Positions 22,082 to 35,147 of a DNA stretch of 64,000 bases are shown piece by piece (position 1 is the first letter of the stretch; every line of letters starts with the position of its first letter). Source of the stretch: Fistularia commersonii (lineage: Eukaryota; Chordata; Actinopteri; Syngnathiformes; Fistulariidae); the NCBI GenBank assembly GCA_037954325.1, contig JBBMNZ010000071.1, positions 38,501 through 102,500 of the forward strand, written 5' to 3'. The translations under genes were made by a program, and so were the position numbers. The notes under the pieces were generated by a model. It ran no database searches. It was not told where the DNA came from and was given only the letters and a program-made list of their open reading frames with translations.

Positions 22082-23558
22082 CTTAATTCCACTCTTTTAT
22101 ATACGCATGTCTGGAGTTCCGGGAGCTCGTTCTCAACGTTCTGGGGACAATCATAGCTGTGCTGATAGCATTAGCCGAAACGCACCCCCCCCACACCACC
22201 ACCACCCCACACACACACATTAGCTCCTCCATTCATTCACATGTACACGCCGGCTGCTCCGGGAGCTCCACGCCGACGTTTCGGGGATCGATGTCCGGAG
22301 AAGGTGCACCATTGCCGGTCCGCGGTGTCCTGTAGACCCCCCCCCTCCATACACACATGCAATACGCCTTGAAACGCATCGCTCGCACCGGCGTCCTACT
22401 GCCCCCAAACTTCCCATCCTCTGCCTTTGAGAAGAGAAACATTACCTCTGCTCCTCCATTCCTCCGCTTCTCCGCTCCACCGCTCCTCCGCGATGGGCCC
22501 TGGTACCCCCCCCCACCTAAACAAACTCTCACAGATACACACACGAACACACTCACACAGACAAAAAAACAAACAAACACACACACTCACACACACACAC
22601 ACACACACACACCTTAACTCATCTTAGCTGTGCTAATAGCATTAGCCGAAACGCATCCACAACCAAACAAACATTAGCTCATCCACTCATTCACATGTGT
22701 GTGCCCAATGGTCCGGCAGCTCCAATCATACGACCGGGGGATCTATGTCCGGAGAATGCTCACATTAGCCCGTCTAAGGGGTTCTTCTGCCCCCAAGCTT
22801 CCCCGCCTCTGAGAGAAGAAACATTACCTTCGCTCCTCTGCTCCTCCGCTTCTCAGCTCCACCGCTCCTCCGCGATGGGCCCTGGTACTCCCCCCCTCCC
22901 CCCCCCCACCTAAACAAACTCTCACACAAAATCCCTCACACACACACAAAAACACACAAACACACACACACACACATACACACACACCTTAACTCATAGC
23001 TGTGCTAATAGCATTAGCCGAAACGCATTCACAACCAAACAAACATTAGCTAAACCACTCATTCACATGTGTGTGCCCAATGGTACTCCCTGTCCACGAC
23101 CCCCCCCCCACCAAAAGAGCCTCTCACACACACACACACACACAAAGACACTCACACACACACAGACACACACATAATCACATACACATACCTTAAGTCT
23201 TCATAGCTGTGCTAATAGCTTTAGCCGAAACGCATCCACAACCAAACAAACATTAGCTCATCCACTCATTCACATGTGTGTGCCCTGGTACTCCGTGTCC
23301 GCGACCCCCCCCCCCCCCACCAAAACAAACTATCACACACATACACAAAGACACCCACACACACACACACACTGACACACATACACACATTAAGTCATCA
23401 TAGCTGTGCTAATAGCATTAGCCGAAACGCATCCACAACCAAAGAAACATTAGCTCATCCATTCATTCACATGTGTGTGCTCAATGGTCCGCTTCTCCGC
23501 TCCACCGCTCCTCCACTATGGGCCCTGGTACTCCCGATCCGCCGGACTCAGGAGAATT
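22082..23558 (+). repeat. Tandem poly-C/(CA)n modules, unit 2 left block
   Basis: Parallel to 5,993-7,475, starting with the cgccgacg subtype (22,220-22,390), then modules near 22,671, 23,042, 23,252 and 23,447. Differences are mainly poly-C and (CA)n lengths and a few substitutions. Confidence 0.85.
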
Positions 23559-23955
23559 AAGAATAAGAATCAGAACAACTTTTATAATCCCGAAGGAAAT
23601 TGCAGTGCCAGAGTTACAGAAAATATAACAGTAATAAATAATAAATGAAAGGCAGAATTATAAATAAAAATAAACTATAAACTATAAAGTGTTTCAGTGA
23701 AACTATAAAGTGTCTTAGTAAGCAGTGATAAAACTATAAGTGTCTTAGTAACAAGTGAGGTAAGGAGTGCACAATAGTATGATAGAAGGGAACATTATAG
23801 TGTAGCTGTTATGAGATGAGATGAAATATTGCACAATGTAGCTGTTATGAAATGAAATATTGCACAGTTTCTGAATATTGCACAGAAATGATATATTGCA
23901 CAGTTTTGTTTGTTTTTAAGTTAAAGATAGGTTTTTATGGTTGCCGGCGGCTGAA
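23559..23955. mobile_element. ~396-base AT-rich dispersed insertion, unit 2
   Basis: Copy of the insertion at 7,476-7,871, at the identical module position and with the same flanks. It was therefore inherited with the unit rather than inserted again. Confidence 0.7.
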
Positions 23956-24076
23956 TGGGACGTGCTTCTGCCCTCCATCCGCTCCACAGCTCATCCGCTC
24001 CAGGCCCAGCTACCCCCTGTCCGCGCCCCCCCCCCACCTAAACAAACTGTCACACAAATATACACAATCGCACACA

Positions 24077-24127
<51 letters not shown>

Positions 24128-25001
24128 GAACACACAAACACACAAACACACAAACACACAAACACACAAACACACAAACACACAAACACACACACACACA
24201 CACACCTTAAGTCATCATACCTGTGCTAATAGCTCCCAAGCTTCCCCGCCTCTGAGAAGAGAAACAATACCTCCGCTACTCCGCTACTCCGCTCCTCCGC
24301 TTCTCCGCTTCTCAGCTCCACCGCTCCTCCGCTATGGGCCCTGGTATTCCCCCCCCCCCCCCCACCAAAACAAACTCTCACAAAAAAATCACTCACACAC
24401 ACACAAAAACACACAAACACACACACACACACATACACACACACCTTAACTCATCATAGCTGTGCTAATAGCTTTAGCCGAAACGCATCCACAACCAAAC
24501 AAACATTAGCTCATCCACTCATTCATATGTGTGTGCCCTGGTACTCCGTGACCGCGACCCCCCCCCCCCCCCCCACCAAAACAAACTATCACACACCATA
24601 CACAAAGACACTCACACACACACACACACTGACACACATACACACATTAAGTCATCATAGTTGTGCTAATAGCATTAGCCGAAATGCATCCACAACCAAA
24701 CAAACATTAGCTCATCCACTCATTCACATGTGTGTGCCCAATGGTCCGGGAGCTCCAATCATACGTCCGGGCGATCTATATCTGGAGAAGGCTCACAGTG
24801 GCTGGTCTAACGCGTCCTACTGCCCCCAAACTTCCCATCCTCTGCCTTTGAGAAGAGAGAAATTACCTCCGCTCCTCCATTCCTCCGCTTCTCCGCTCCA
24901 CAGCTCTTCCGCGATGGGCCTTGGTACCCCCCCCCCACCTAAACAAACTCTCACACACAAACACACGAACACCCTCACACAGACACAAAAACAAACAAAC
25001 A

Positions 25002-25042
<41 letters not shown>

Positions 25043-25457
25043 ACACACACACCTTAACTCATCATAGCTGTGCTAATAGCATTAGCCGAAATGCATCCAC
25101 AACCAAACAAACATTAGCTCATCCACTCATTCACATGTGTGTGCCCAATGGTCCGGGAGGTCCAATCATACGTTCGGGGGATCTATGTCCGGAGAATGCT
25201 CACATTAGCCCGTCCAAGGGGTTCTGATGCCCCCAAGCTTCCCCGCCTCTGAGAGGAGAAACTATGCCTCTGCTACTCCGCTCCTCCGCTCCTCCGCTTC
25301 TCAGCTCCACTGCTCCTCCGCTTTGGGCCCTGGAATTCCCGAACCGCTGGACATAAGCGAATCAAGGCCGGGCATCAGCCCTCCTCCGCTCCTCAGCTCA
25401 TCCGCTCGAGGCCCTGGTACTCCCTGTCCGCGACCCCCCCCCCACCTAAACAAACTC

Positions 25458-25488
<31 letters not shown>

Positions 25489-26561
25489 GACATACACACA
25501 CACACACACACCTTAACTCATCTTAGCTGTGCTAATAGCATTAGCCGAAACGCATCCACAACCAAACAAACATTAGCTCATTCACTCATTCACATGTGTG
25601 TGCCCAATGGTCCGGCAGCTCCAGTCATACGACCGGGGGATCTATGTCCGGAGAATGCTCACATTAGCCCGTCTAAGGGGTTCTTCTGCCCCCAAGCTTC
25701 CCCGCCTCTGAGAGAAGAAACATTACCTCCGCTCCTCCGCTCCTCCGCTTCTCAGCTCAACTGCTCCTCCGCTATGGGCCCTGGTACTCCCCCCCCCCCA
25801 CCTAAACAAACTCTCACACAAAATCACTCACACACACACAAAAACACACAAACACACACACACACACAGACATACACACACACCTTAACTCATCATAGCT
25901 GTGCTAATAGCATTAGCCGAAACGCATCCACAACCAAACAAACATTAGCTCATCCACTCATTCACATGTGTGTGCCCTATGGTACTCCCTGTCCGCGACC
26001 CCCCCCCCCCCCACCAAAAGAGCCTTTCACACACACACACACAGACAAACATATACACTCATACACACACCTTAAGTCTTCATAGCTGTGCTAATAGCTT
26101 TAGCCGAAACGCATCCACAACCAAACAAACATTAGCTCATCCACTCATTCACATGTGTGTGCCCTGGTACTCCTTGTCCGTGACCCTCCCCCCCCACCAA
26201 AACAAACTATCACACACATACACAAAGACACTCTCACACACACACACACACTGACACATATACACACATTAAGTAATCATAGCTGTGCTAATAGCTTTAG
26301 CCGAAATGCATCCACAACCAAACAAACATTAGCTCATCCACTCATTCACATGTGTGTGCCCAATGGTCCGCTTCTCCGCTCCACCGCTCCTCCGCTATGG
26401 GCCCTGGTACTCCCGATCCGCCGAACCCAGGAGAATTACGGGACATGCTCCATCCGCTCCACATCTCATCCACTCCAGGCCCAGCTACCCCCTGTCCGCG
26501 CCCCCCCCCCACCTAAAAAAATTGTCACACACATATACACAAACGCACACACAAACACACG

Positions 26562-26592
<31 letters not shown>

Positions 26593-27989
26593 GAACACAA
26601 AAACACACAAACACACAAACACCCACACAGACACACACACCTTAAGTCATCATAGCTGTGCTAATAGCATTAGCCGAAACGCATCCACAACCAAACAAAC
26701 ATTAGCTCATCCACTCATTCAAATGTATGTGCCCAGAGGTCCTGGATCTCCGGTCATACGTCCGGGGCATCTATGTCCGGAGAAGGCTCACATTTGCCGG
26801 TCTAAGGGGTCCTGGTGCCCCCAAGCTTCCCCGCCTTTGAGAAGAGAAATATAATATCGCTCCTCCACTCCTCCGCTTCTCAACACCTCCGCTCCTCCGC
26901 TATTGGCCCTGGTACTCCCGATCCTGCAAACTCAGGAGAATTGCGAGAGGTGCTTCTGCTCTCCTCCACTCCTCCGCTTCTCCGCTCCTCCGCTTTTCCG
27001 CTTTGGGCCCTGGAACTCCCGAACCGCTGGATATAAGGGAATCACGGGCTGGGCTTATGCCCTCCTCCTCTCCTCAGCTCATCCGCTCGAGGCCCTGGTA
27101 CTCCCTGTCCGCGACCCCCCCCCACCTAAACAAACTCTCACACACACACACAGACACACTCACACACACACACACACACATACACGCACACCTTAACTCA
27201 TCATAGCTGTGCTAATAGCATTAGCCAAAACGCATCCACAACCAAACAAATATTAGCTCTTCCACTCATTCACATGTGTGTGCCCAATGGTCCGGGAGCT
27301 CCAATCATACGTCCGGGGGATCTATGTCCGGAGAATGCTCAGATTAGCCCATCTAAGGGGTTCTGCTGCCCCCAAGCTTCCCCGTCTCTGAGTGGAGAAA
27401 CATTACTTCCGCTACTCCGCTCCTCCGCTTCTCAGCTCCACCGCTCTCCCGCTATGGGCCCTGGTACTCCCCCCCTCCACCTAAATAAACTCTCACACAT
27501 ACACACACAAGAACACACTGACACACACACATAAACACACAAAGACACACACACAGCTCAGCTCCACCGCTCCTCCGCTTTGGGCCCTGGAATTCCCGAA
27601 CCGCTTGACATAAGCGAATCACGGGCCGGGCTTCTGCCCTCCTCCGCTCCTCAGCTCAACCGCTCTTGGCACTGGTACTCCCTGTCCGCGACCCCCCCCC
27701 CCCCCCACCAAAACAACATCACTCACACAAACACACAAAGACACTCACACACACACACAGACACACACACACCTTAAGTCTTCATAGCTGTGCTAATAGC
27801 GTTAGCCGAAAAGCATCCACAACCAAACAAACATTAGCTCATCCACTCATTCACATGTATGTACCAAGAGGTCCGGGAGCACCGGTCATACGTCCGGGGG
27901 AGCTATGTCCATAGAAGGCTCATATTGGCCAGTCTAAGGGGTCCTGCTGCCCCAAAGCTTCCCCGCCTTTGAGAAGAGAAACATAACTC
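23956..27989 (+). repeat. Tandem poly-C/(CA)n modules, unit 2 right block
   Basis: Modules start near 24,508, 24,704, 25,107, 25,569, 25,944, 26,128, 26,326, 26,698, 27,247 and 27,833. From 26,465 to 27,989 it carries modules that unit 1 lacks, including 'ggaactcccgaaccgctgg' and 'ggatataagggaatcacggg' versions that are close to the minisatellite half-units. The compound (CA)n-(AAACACAC)n array is at 24,051-24,205. Confidence 0.85.
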
Positions 27990-30900
27990 TGCTCCTCCGC
28001 TCCTCCGCTCGTCCGCTCCACCGCTTCTCCGTTCTTCCACTCATCCGCTCCGCCGCTGATCCGCTCCGGGCCTTAGTACTCCAGAACTGCTGGACATAAG
28101 CGAATCAGGCTCTTGGCCCTGTTACTCCCTATCCGCGGGACTCTGGCGAAATATGGAGCGTGCTTCCCCTCTCCTCCGCTCCTCCGCTCCTCCGCTCTTC
28201 CGCTCCTCCTCTCCTCCGCTCCTCCGCTTCTCCACTCCCTCGCTCCTCCGCTCCTCCGGTACTCCGCTCCTCCGGTCCTCCGCTCCTGGCCCTGGTACTC
28301 CTGAACTGCTGGACATAAGCGATTCAGGCTCCAGACCCTTGTACTCCCTCTCCGCGAGACACAGGCGAATTGCCGGCCGGGCTTCCACTCTCCTCCGCTC
28401 CTCGGCTCCTCCGCTCCGGCCCTGGTACTCCTGAACTGCTAGACATAAGCGAATCAGGGTCCAGGCCTTGGTACTCCCTCTCCGCGGGACTTAGGCGAAT
28501 TGTTGGCCGGGCTTCCGCTCTCCTCCGCTTCTCCTCTCATCCGCTCCTCCGCTCCTCCGCACCTCCGCTCCGGGCCCTGGTACTCCTGAACTGCTAGACA
28601 TAAGCGAATAGGGCTTCAGGCCCTGGTACTCCCTTTCTGCGGGACTTAGGCGAAAATTCGGCCGGGCTTCCGCTCACCTCCGCTCCTCCGCTCATCCGCT
28701 CCTCCGCTCCGGGCCCTGGTACTCCGGAACCGCAGGACATGAGATTCAGGCTCCAGGTCATGGTACTCCCTTTCCGCGGGACTCAGGCGAATTGTCGGCC
28801 GGGCTTCCGCTCTCCTCCGCTTCTCCTCTCATCCGCTCCTCCGCTCCTCCGCTCCTCCGCTCCGGGCCCTGGTACTCCTGAACTGTTTGCCATAAGCGAA
28901 TCAGGCTCCAGGTCCTGGTACTCCCAATCCGCAGGACTCAGGCGAAATGTGGGCCGGGCTTCCGCTCTCCTCCGCTCCTCCGCTTCTCCGCTCCTCCGCA
29001 CCTGGCCCTGGTACTCCTGAGCTGCTGGACATCATTAAATCACGCTTCTGGCCCTGGTACTCGCTTTCCTCGGGACTTGGGCGAATATTCGGCCGGGCTT
29101 CCGCTCACTTCCGCTCCTCCGCTCATCCGCTCCTCCGCTCCGGGCCCTGGTGCTCCTGAACCGCAGAAAATAAGAGATTCAGGCTCCAGGCCCTGGTACT
29201 CCCTTTCCGCGGGACTCAGGCGAATTGTCGGCCGGATTCCGCTCTCCTCCGCTCATCCGCTCCTCCGCTCCACCGCTTAAACGTTCTTCTGCTCATCCGC
29301 TCCTCCGCTCCTCCGCTCCGGGCCCTGGTACTCCTGAACTGCTAGACATAAGTGAATCAGGCTCCAGGCCCTGGTACTCCCTTTCCGCTGGACACAGGCG
29401 AATTGTCGGCCGGGCTTCCGCTCTCCTCCGCTTCTCCTCTCATCCACTCCTCCGCACCTCCGCTCCAGGCCCTGGTACTCCTGAACTGCTACACATAAGA
29501 GAAACACGTACTGGCCCTGATACTCCCTCTCCGCGGGACTTAGGCGAATTGTCGGCCGGGCTTCCGCTCACCTCCGCTCCTCCGCTCCTCCGCTCCACTG
29601 CTTAAACGTTCTTCTGCTCATCCGCTCCACCGCTCCTCCGCTCCGGGCCCTGGTACTCCTGAACTGCTAGACATAAGCGAATCAGGCTCCAGGTCCTGGT
29701 ACTCCCTTTCCGCGGGACTTAGGCGAATATTCGGCCGGGCAACCGCTCACCTCCGTTCCTCCGCTCATCCGCTCCTCCGCTCCTCCACTCCTCCGCTCAG
29801 GGCCCTGGTACTCCTGAATTGCTTGCCATAAGCGAATCAGGCTCCAGGCCCTGGTACTCCCAATCCGCGGGACTTCGGCGAATATTCGGCCGGGCTTCCG
29901 CTCACCTCCGCTCCTGCGCTCCTCCGCTCCTCCGCTCCTCCGCTCCTCCGCTCCTCCGCTCCACTGCTTAAACGTTCTTCTGCTCATCCGCTCCTCCGCT
30001 CCTCCGCTCCGGGACCTGGTACTCCTGAACTGCTAGACATAAGCGAATCAGGCTCCAGGCCCTGGTACTCCCTTTCCGCTGGACTCAGGCGAATTATCGG
30101 CCGGGCTTCCCCGCTCCTCCGCTCCGGCCCTGGTACTCCTGAACTGCTGGACATCATTAAATCACGCTTCTGGCCCTGGTACTCCCTTTCCGCGGGACTC
30201 AGGCGAATTGTCGGCCGGATTCAGCTCTCCTCCGGTCCTCCGGTCCTCCGCTCCTCCGCTCCTCCGGTCCTCCGCTCCTCCGCTCCTCCGTTCCGGCCCT
30301 GGTACTCCTGAACTGCTGGACATAAGCGAATCAGGCTCCAGGCCCTGGTACTCCCTCTCCGCGGGGCTTAGGCGAATTGTCGGCCGGGCTTCCGCTCTCC
30401 TCCGCTTCTCCCCTCATACACTCCTCCGCACCTCAACTCCAGGCCCTGGTACTCCTGAACTGCTAGACATAAGCGAATCAGGCTCCAGGCCCTGGTACTC
30501 CCTTTCCGCGGGACTTAGGCGAATATTCGGCCGGGCAACCGCTCACCTCCGTTCCTCCGCTCATCCGCTCCTCTGCTCCTCCACTCCTCCGCTCAGGGCC
30601 CTGGTACTCCTGAACTGCTTGCCATAAGCGAATCAGGCTCCAGGCCCTGGTACTCCCAATCCGCGGGACTCAGGCGAAATGTGGGCCGGGTTTCCGCTCT
30701 CCTCCGCTCCTCCGCTCCTCCACTCATCCGCCCCTCCGCTCCTCCGCTCCTCCGCACCTGGCCCAGGTACTCCTGAATTGCTGAATATCATTAAATGACG
30801 CTTATGGCCCTGGTACTCCCTCTCCGCGGGACTCATGCGAATTGTCGGCCGGGCTTCCGCTCTCCTCCGCTTCTCCTCTCATCCACTCCTCCGCACCTCC

Positions 30901-33365
30901 GCTCCAGGCCCTGGTACTCCTGAACTGCTACACATAAGCGAAACACGTTACTGGCCCTGATACTCCCTCTCCGCGGGACTTAGGCGAATATTCGGCCGGG
31001 CAACCGCTCACCTCCGTTCCTCCGCTCATCCGCTCCTCCGCTCCTCCACTCCTCCGCTCAGGGCCCTGGTACTCCTGAACTGCCCGCCATAAGCGAATCA
31101 GGCTCCAGGTCCTGCTACTCCCTTTCCGCGGGACTTAGGCGAATATTCGGCCGGGCAACCGCTCACCTCCGTTCCTCCGCTCATCCGCTCCTCCGCTCCT
31201 CCACTCCTCCGCTCAGGGCCCTGGTACTCCTGAACTGCTTGCCATCAGTGAATCAGGCTCCAGGCCCTGGTACTCCCAATCCGCGGGACTTCGGCGAATA
31301 TTCGGCCAGGCTTCCGCTCACCTCCGCTCCTGCGCTCCTGCGCTCCTCCGCTCCTCCGCTCCTCCGCTCCTCCGCTCCACTGCTTAAACGTTCTTCTGCT
31401 CATCCGCTCCTCCGCTCCTCCGCTCCGGGCCCTGGTACTCCTGAACTGCCCGCCATAAGCGAATCAGGCTCCAGGTCCTGCTACTCCCTTTCCGCGGGAC
31501 TTAGGCGAATATTCGGCCGGGCAACCGCTCACCTCCGTTCCTCCGCTCATCCGCTCCTCCGCTCCTCCACTCCTCCGCTCAGGGCCCTGGTACTCCTGAA
31601 CTGCTTGCCATCAGTGAATCAGGCTCCAGGCCCTGGTACTCCCAATCCGCGGGACTTCGGCGAATATTCGGCCAGGCTTCCGCTCACCTCCGCTCCTGCG
31701 CTCCTGCGCTCCTCCGCTCCTCCGCTCCTCCGCTCCTCCGCTCCACTGCTTAAACGTTCTTCTGCTCATCCGCTCCTCCGCTCCTCCGCTCCGGGCCCTG
31801 GTACTCCTGAACTGCTAGACATAAGCGAATCAGGCTCCAGGCCCTGGTACTCCCTTTCCGCTGGACTCAGGCGAATTGTCGGCCGGGCTTCCCCGCTCCT
31901 CCGCTCCGGCCCTGGTACTCCTGAACTCCTGGACATCATTAAATCACGCTTCTGGCCCTGGTACTCCCTTTCCGCGGGACTCAGGCGAATTGTCGGCCGG
32001 ATTCAGCTCTCCTCCGGTCCTCCGGTCCTCCGGTCCTCCGGTCCTCCGGTCCTCCGCTCCTCCGCTCCTCCGCTCCTCTGCTCCTCCGTTCCGGCCCTGG
32101 TACTCCTGAACTGCTGGACATAAGCGAATCAGGCTCCAGGCCCTGGTACTCCCTCTCCGCGGGGCTTAGGCGAATTGTCGGCCGGGCTTCCGCTCTTCTC
32201 CGCTTCTCCTCTCATCCGCTCCTCCGCTCCTCCGCTCCGGGCCCTGGTACTCCTGAACTGCTAAACATAAGTGAATCAGGCTTTAGGCCCTGGTACTCCC
32301 TTTCCGCTGGACTCAGGCGAATTGTCGGCAAGGCTTCCGCTCTCCTCCGCTTCTCCTCTCATCAACTCCTCCGCACCTCAACTCCAGGCCCTGGTACTCC
32401 TGAACTGCTAGACATAAGCGAATCACGTTTCTTGACCCTGGTACTCCCTCTCCGCGGGACTTAGGCAAATATTCGGACGGGTTTCCGCTCTCCTCCGCTC
32501 CTCCGCTCCTCCGCTCCTCCGCTCCTCCGCTCCAGGCCCTAGTACTCCTGAACTGCTGGACATCATTAAATCACGCTTCTGGCCCTGGCACTCCCTTTCC
32601 GCGGGACTCAGGCGAATTGTCGGCCGGATTCAGCTCTCCTCCGGTCCTCCGGTCCTCCGGTCCTCCGGTCCTCCGGTCCTCCGCTCCTCCGCTCCTCCGC
32701 TCCTCCGCTCCTCCGTTCCGGCCCTGATACTCCTGAACTGCTGGACATAAGCGAATCAGGCTCCAGGTCCTGGTACTCCCTCTCCGCGGGACTTAGGCGA
32801 ATTGTCGGCCGGGCTTCCGCTCTTCTCCGCTTCTCCTCTCATCCGCTCCTCCGCTCCTCCGCCCTGGGCCCTGGTATTCCTGAACTGCTAGACATAAGCG
32901 AATCAGGCTCCAGGCCTTTGTACTCCCTCTCCGCGGGACTTAGGCGAATATTCGGCCGGGCTTCCGCTCACCTTCGCTCCTCCGCTCATCCGCTCCTCCG
33001 CTCCTCCGCTCCTCCGCTCTGGGCCCTGGTACTCCTGAACTGCTTGCCATAAGCGAATCAGGCTCCAGGCCCTGGTACTCCCAATCCGCGGGACTCAGGC
33101 GAAATGTGGGCCGGGTTTCAGCTCTCCTCCGCTCCTCCGCTCCCCCACTCATCCGCCCCTCCGCTCCTCCGCTCCTCCGCTCCGGGCCCTGGTACTCCGG
33201 AACCGCAGGACATAAGCGATTCAGGCTCCAGGGCCTGGTAATCCCCTTCCGCGGGACTCAGGCGAATTGTCGGCTGGGCTTCCGCTCTCTTCCGCTCCTC
33301 CGCTCCTCCGCTCCTCCGCTCCTCTGCTCCTCCGCTCCTCCGCTCCTCCGGTCTTCCGCTCCGGG
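27990..33365 (+). repeat. GC-rich minisatellite array, unit 2 (about 5.4 kb)
   Basis: Same A/B half-unit structure as 10,931-18,705 but shorter. It contains a 366-base tandem duplication (about 31,075-31,440 and 31,441-31,806). Its last ~650 bases match the end of the unit 1 array (for example 32,940-33,152 equals 18,283-18,495), which fixes the unit boundary. (GGTCCTCC)5 tracts occur near 32,013-32,050 and 32,641-32,682. Confidence 0.9.
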
Positions 33366-33961
33366 CCCTGGAACTCCCGATCTGCGGGACTTCGGTGAAT
33401 TCCAGGCCAGTCTTCTGCTCTCCTCCCCTCCTCCTTTTTTTCCCTCCCCCGCTTTGGACCCTTGAACTCCCGAACCGGGCCGGGCTTCTGCCCTCCGCCT
33501 CTCCTCTGCTCATCCGCTCCAGGCCCTGGAACTCCCTGTCATCCAGTCATTCGCATGTGTGTGCCCGGAGGCCCGGGAGCTCCACTCAAACGTCCGGGGG
33601 ATAAGGGTAAGGGGTCCTGCTCCCCCCCCCCCCCCTCGCCGCCTCTGAGAAGAGAAACATCTCCTCCGCTCCTCCGCTCCTCCGCTCCTCCGCTCCTCCG
33701 CTTCTCAGCTCCTCCGCTCCTCCGCTGCGGAACCAGGTACTACCGATACGCCAGACGCAGGTGAATTGCGGACAGGGCTTTTCCTGTCCTCCGCTCCTCC
33801 GCTTTGGGCCCTGGAACTCCCGAACCGCTGGACATAAGCGAATCACGGTCCGGGCTTCTGCCCTCCTCCGCTCCTCACCTCATCCGCTTAAGGCCCTGGT
33901 ACTCCCAGTCCGCGGGACCCCCCCCCCACCCACCAAAACAAACTCTCACACACACATAAAC

Positions 33962-34003
<42 letters not shown>

Positions 34004-34031
34004 ACACACACAGACACACACCCACCCACAC

Positions 34032-34087
<56 letters not shown>

Positions 34088-34560
34088 GAACTCATCATAG
34101 CTGTGCTAATAACATTGGCCGAAACGTATCCACAACAAAACAAACATTAGCTCATCCACTCATTCACATATGTGTGTGCCCAGAGGTACGGGAGCTCCAG
34201 TCATACGTCCGGGTGATCTATGTCCGGAGAAGGCTCACATTGGCCGGTCTAAGGGGTCCTGCTGCCCCCAAGCTTCCCCGCCTTTGAGAAGAGAAACATA
34301 ACTCCGCTCCTCCGCTCCTCCGCTTCTCAACTCCTCTGCTCCTCCGCTATGGGCCCTGGTACTCCCGATCCTCTGAACTCAGGCGAATAGCGTGACGTGC
34401 TTCTGCTCTCCTATAAGCCCCTACACACTTCTAACACGGCTGTTATCACCCTGTTACTGCATTACAATGACACCCATTTGCTTTTGATCTCAGTGTCTGC
34501 CACTGTACGGAAAAAGCGGGGGGGACGGGGGGGGGGGGGGGGGGGGGGGGGACGGGAGAC
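33366..34560 (+). repeat. Unit 3 head
   Basis: As the unit 2 head: the 'gatctgcgggacttcggtg' start, poly-C at 33,622-33,636, (CA)n at 33,951-34,085 and a module from about 34,146. It ends with G7-AC-G25 (34,518-34,551), the longest G-run in the window. Confidence 0.8.
34527..34551 (+). repeat. 25-base poly-G run
   Basis: Uninterrupted G25. The equivalent position has G12 in unit 1 (3,768-3,779), G14 in unit 2 (19,841-19,854) and no second G-run in unit 4 (54,223-54,235). Homopolymers of this length are error-prone in sequencing, so the exact number is uncertain. Confidence 0.8.
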
Positions 34561-35147
34561 ATAAGGGCATTCGTTCTGTATGTAATCAGAAGTTAATAGT
34601 GTTAACGGTTTGCGAGAATTTTTAATGCTAAACAAAAACAGAAAATTAAAAGGAAATAATTAAATAAATAGATAGAAAAATAAAATTAAAAACTAAAAAA
34701 AAAAATTGTAAGGGGAATATAACATGTAATTAAGTTGGCCGTTCACAAGGAATCTCAGACATCAAACTGTTTTTAATTGAACATTAATAGTACACACAAA
34801 TATACAAATGTACAAATAAACATAGCAAGGTAGAACTGAATGTCAATGAAACAACCAGGGATGAGGAAGCAACGGACAGAAGGACATTTGTTCTGTATGG
34901 AATCAGAAGTTAATAGTGTTAACGGTTTGTGAGAAATTTACAGTGCTAGACAAAAAAAGAAATTAAAAGGAAATAATTAAATCAATAGATAGACAAATAA
35001 AAAATTAAAACGAAAAAAAAATTGCAAGGGGAATATAACATGTAATCAAGTTGTTTTTCTTTTTTTCCAAAAAAAAGGAATCTCAGACATGGGTAACTGT
35101 ATATTTTTTAGTTTTTGGATTTTTCCATAAGTTTTAAGGTTTTTTTT
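34561..35147 (-). mobile_element. Duplicated LINE 3' UTR, unit 3
   Basis: Older fragment at 34,561-34,769 and LINE 3' UTR at 34,770-35,147, with the same junction and order as units 1 and 2. Confidence 0.75.
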
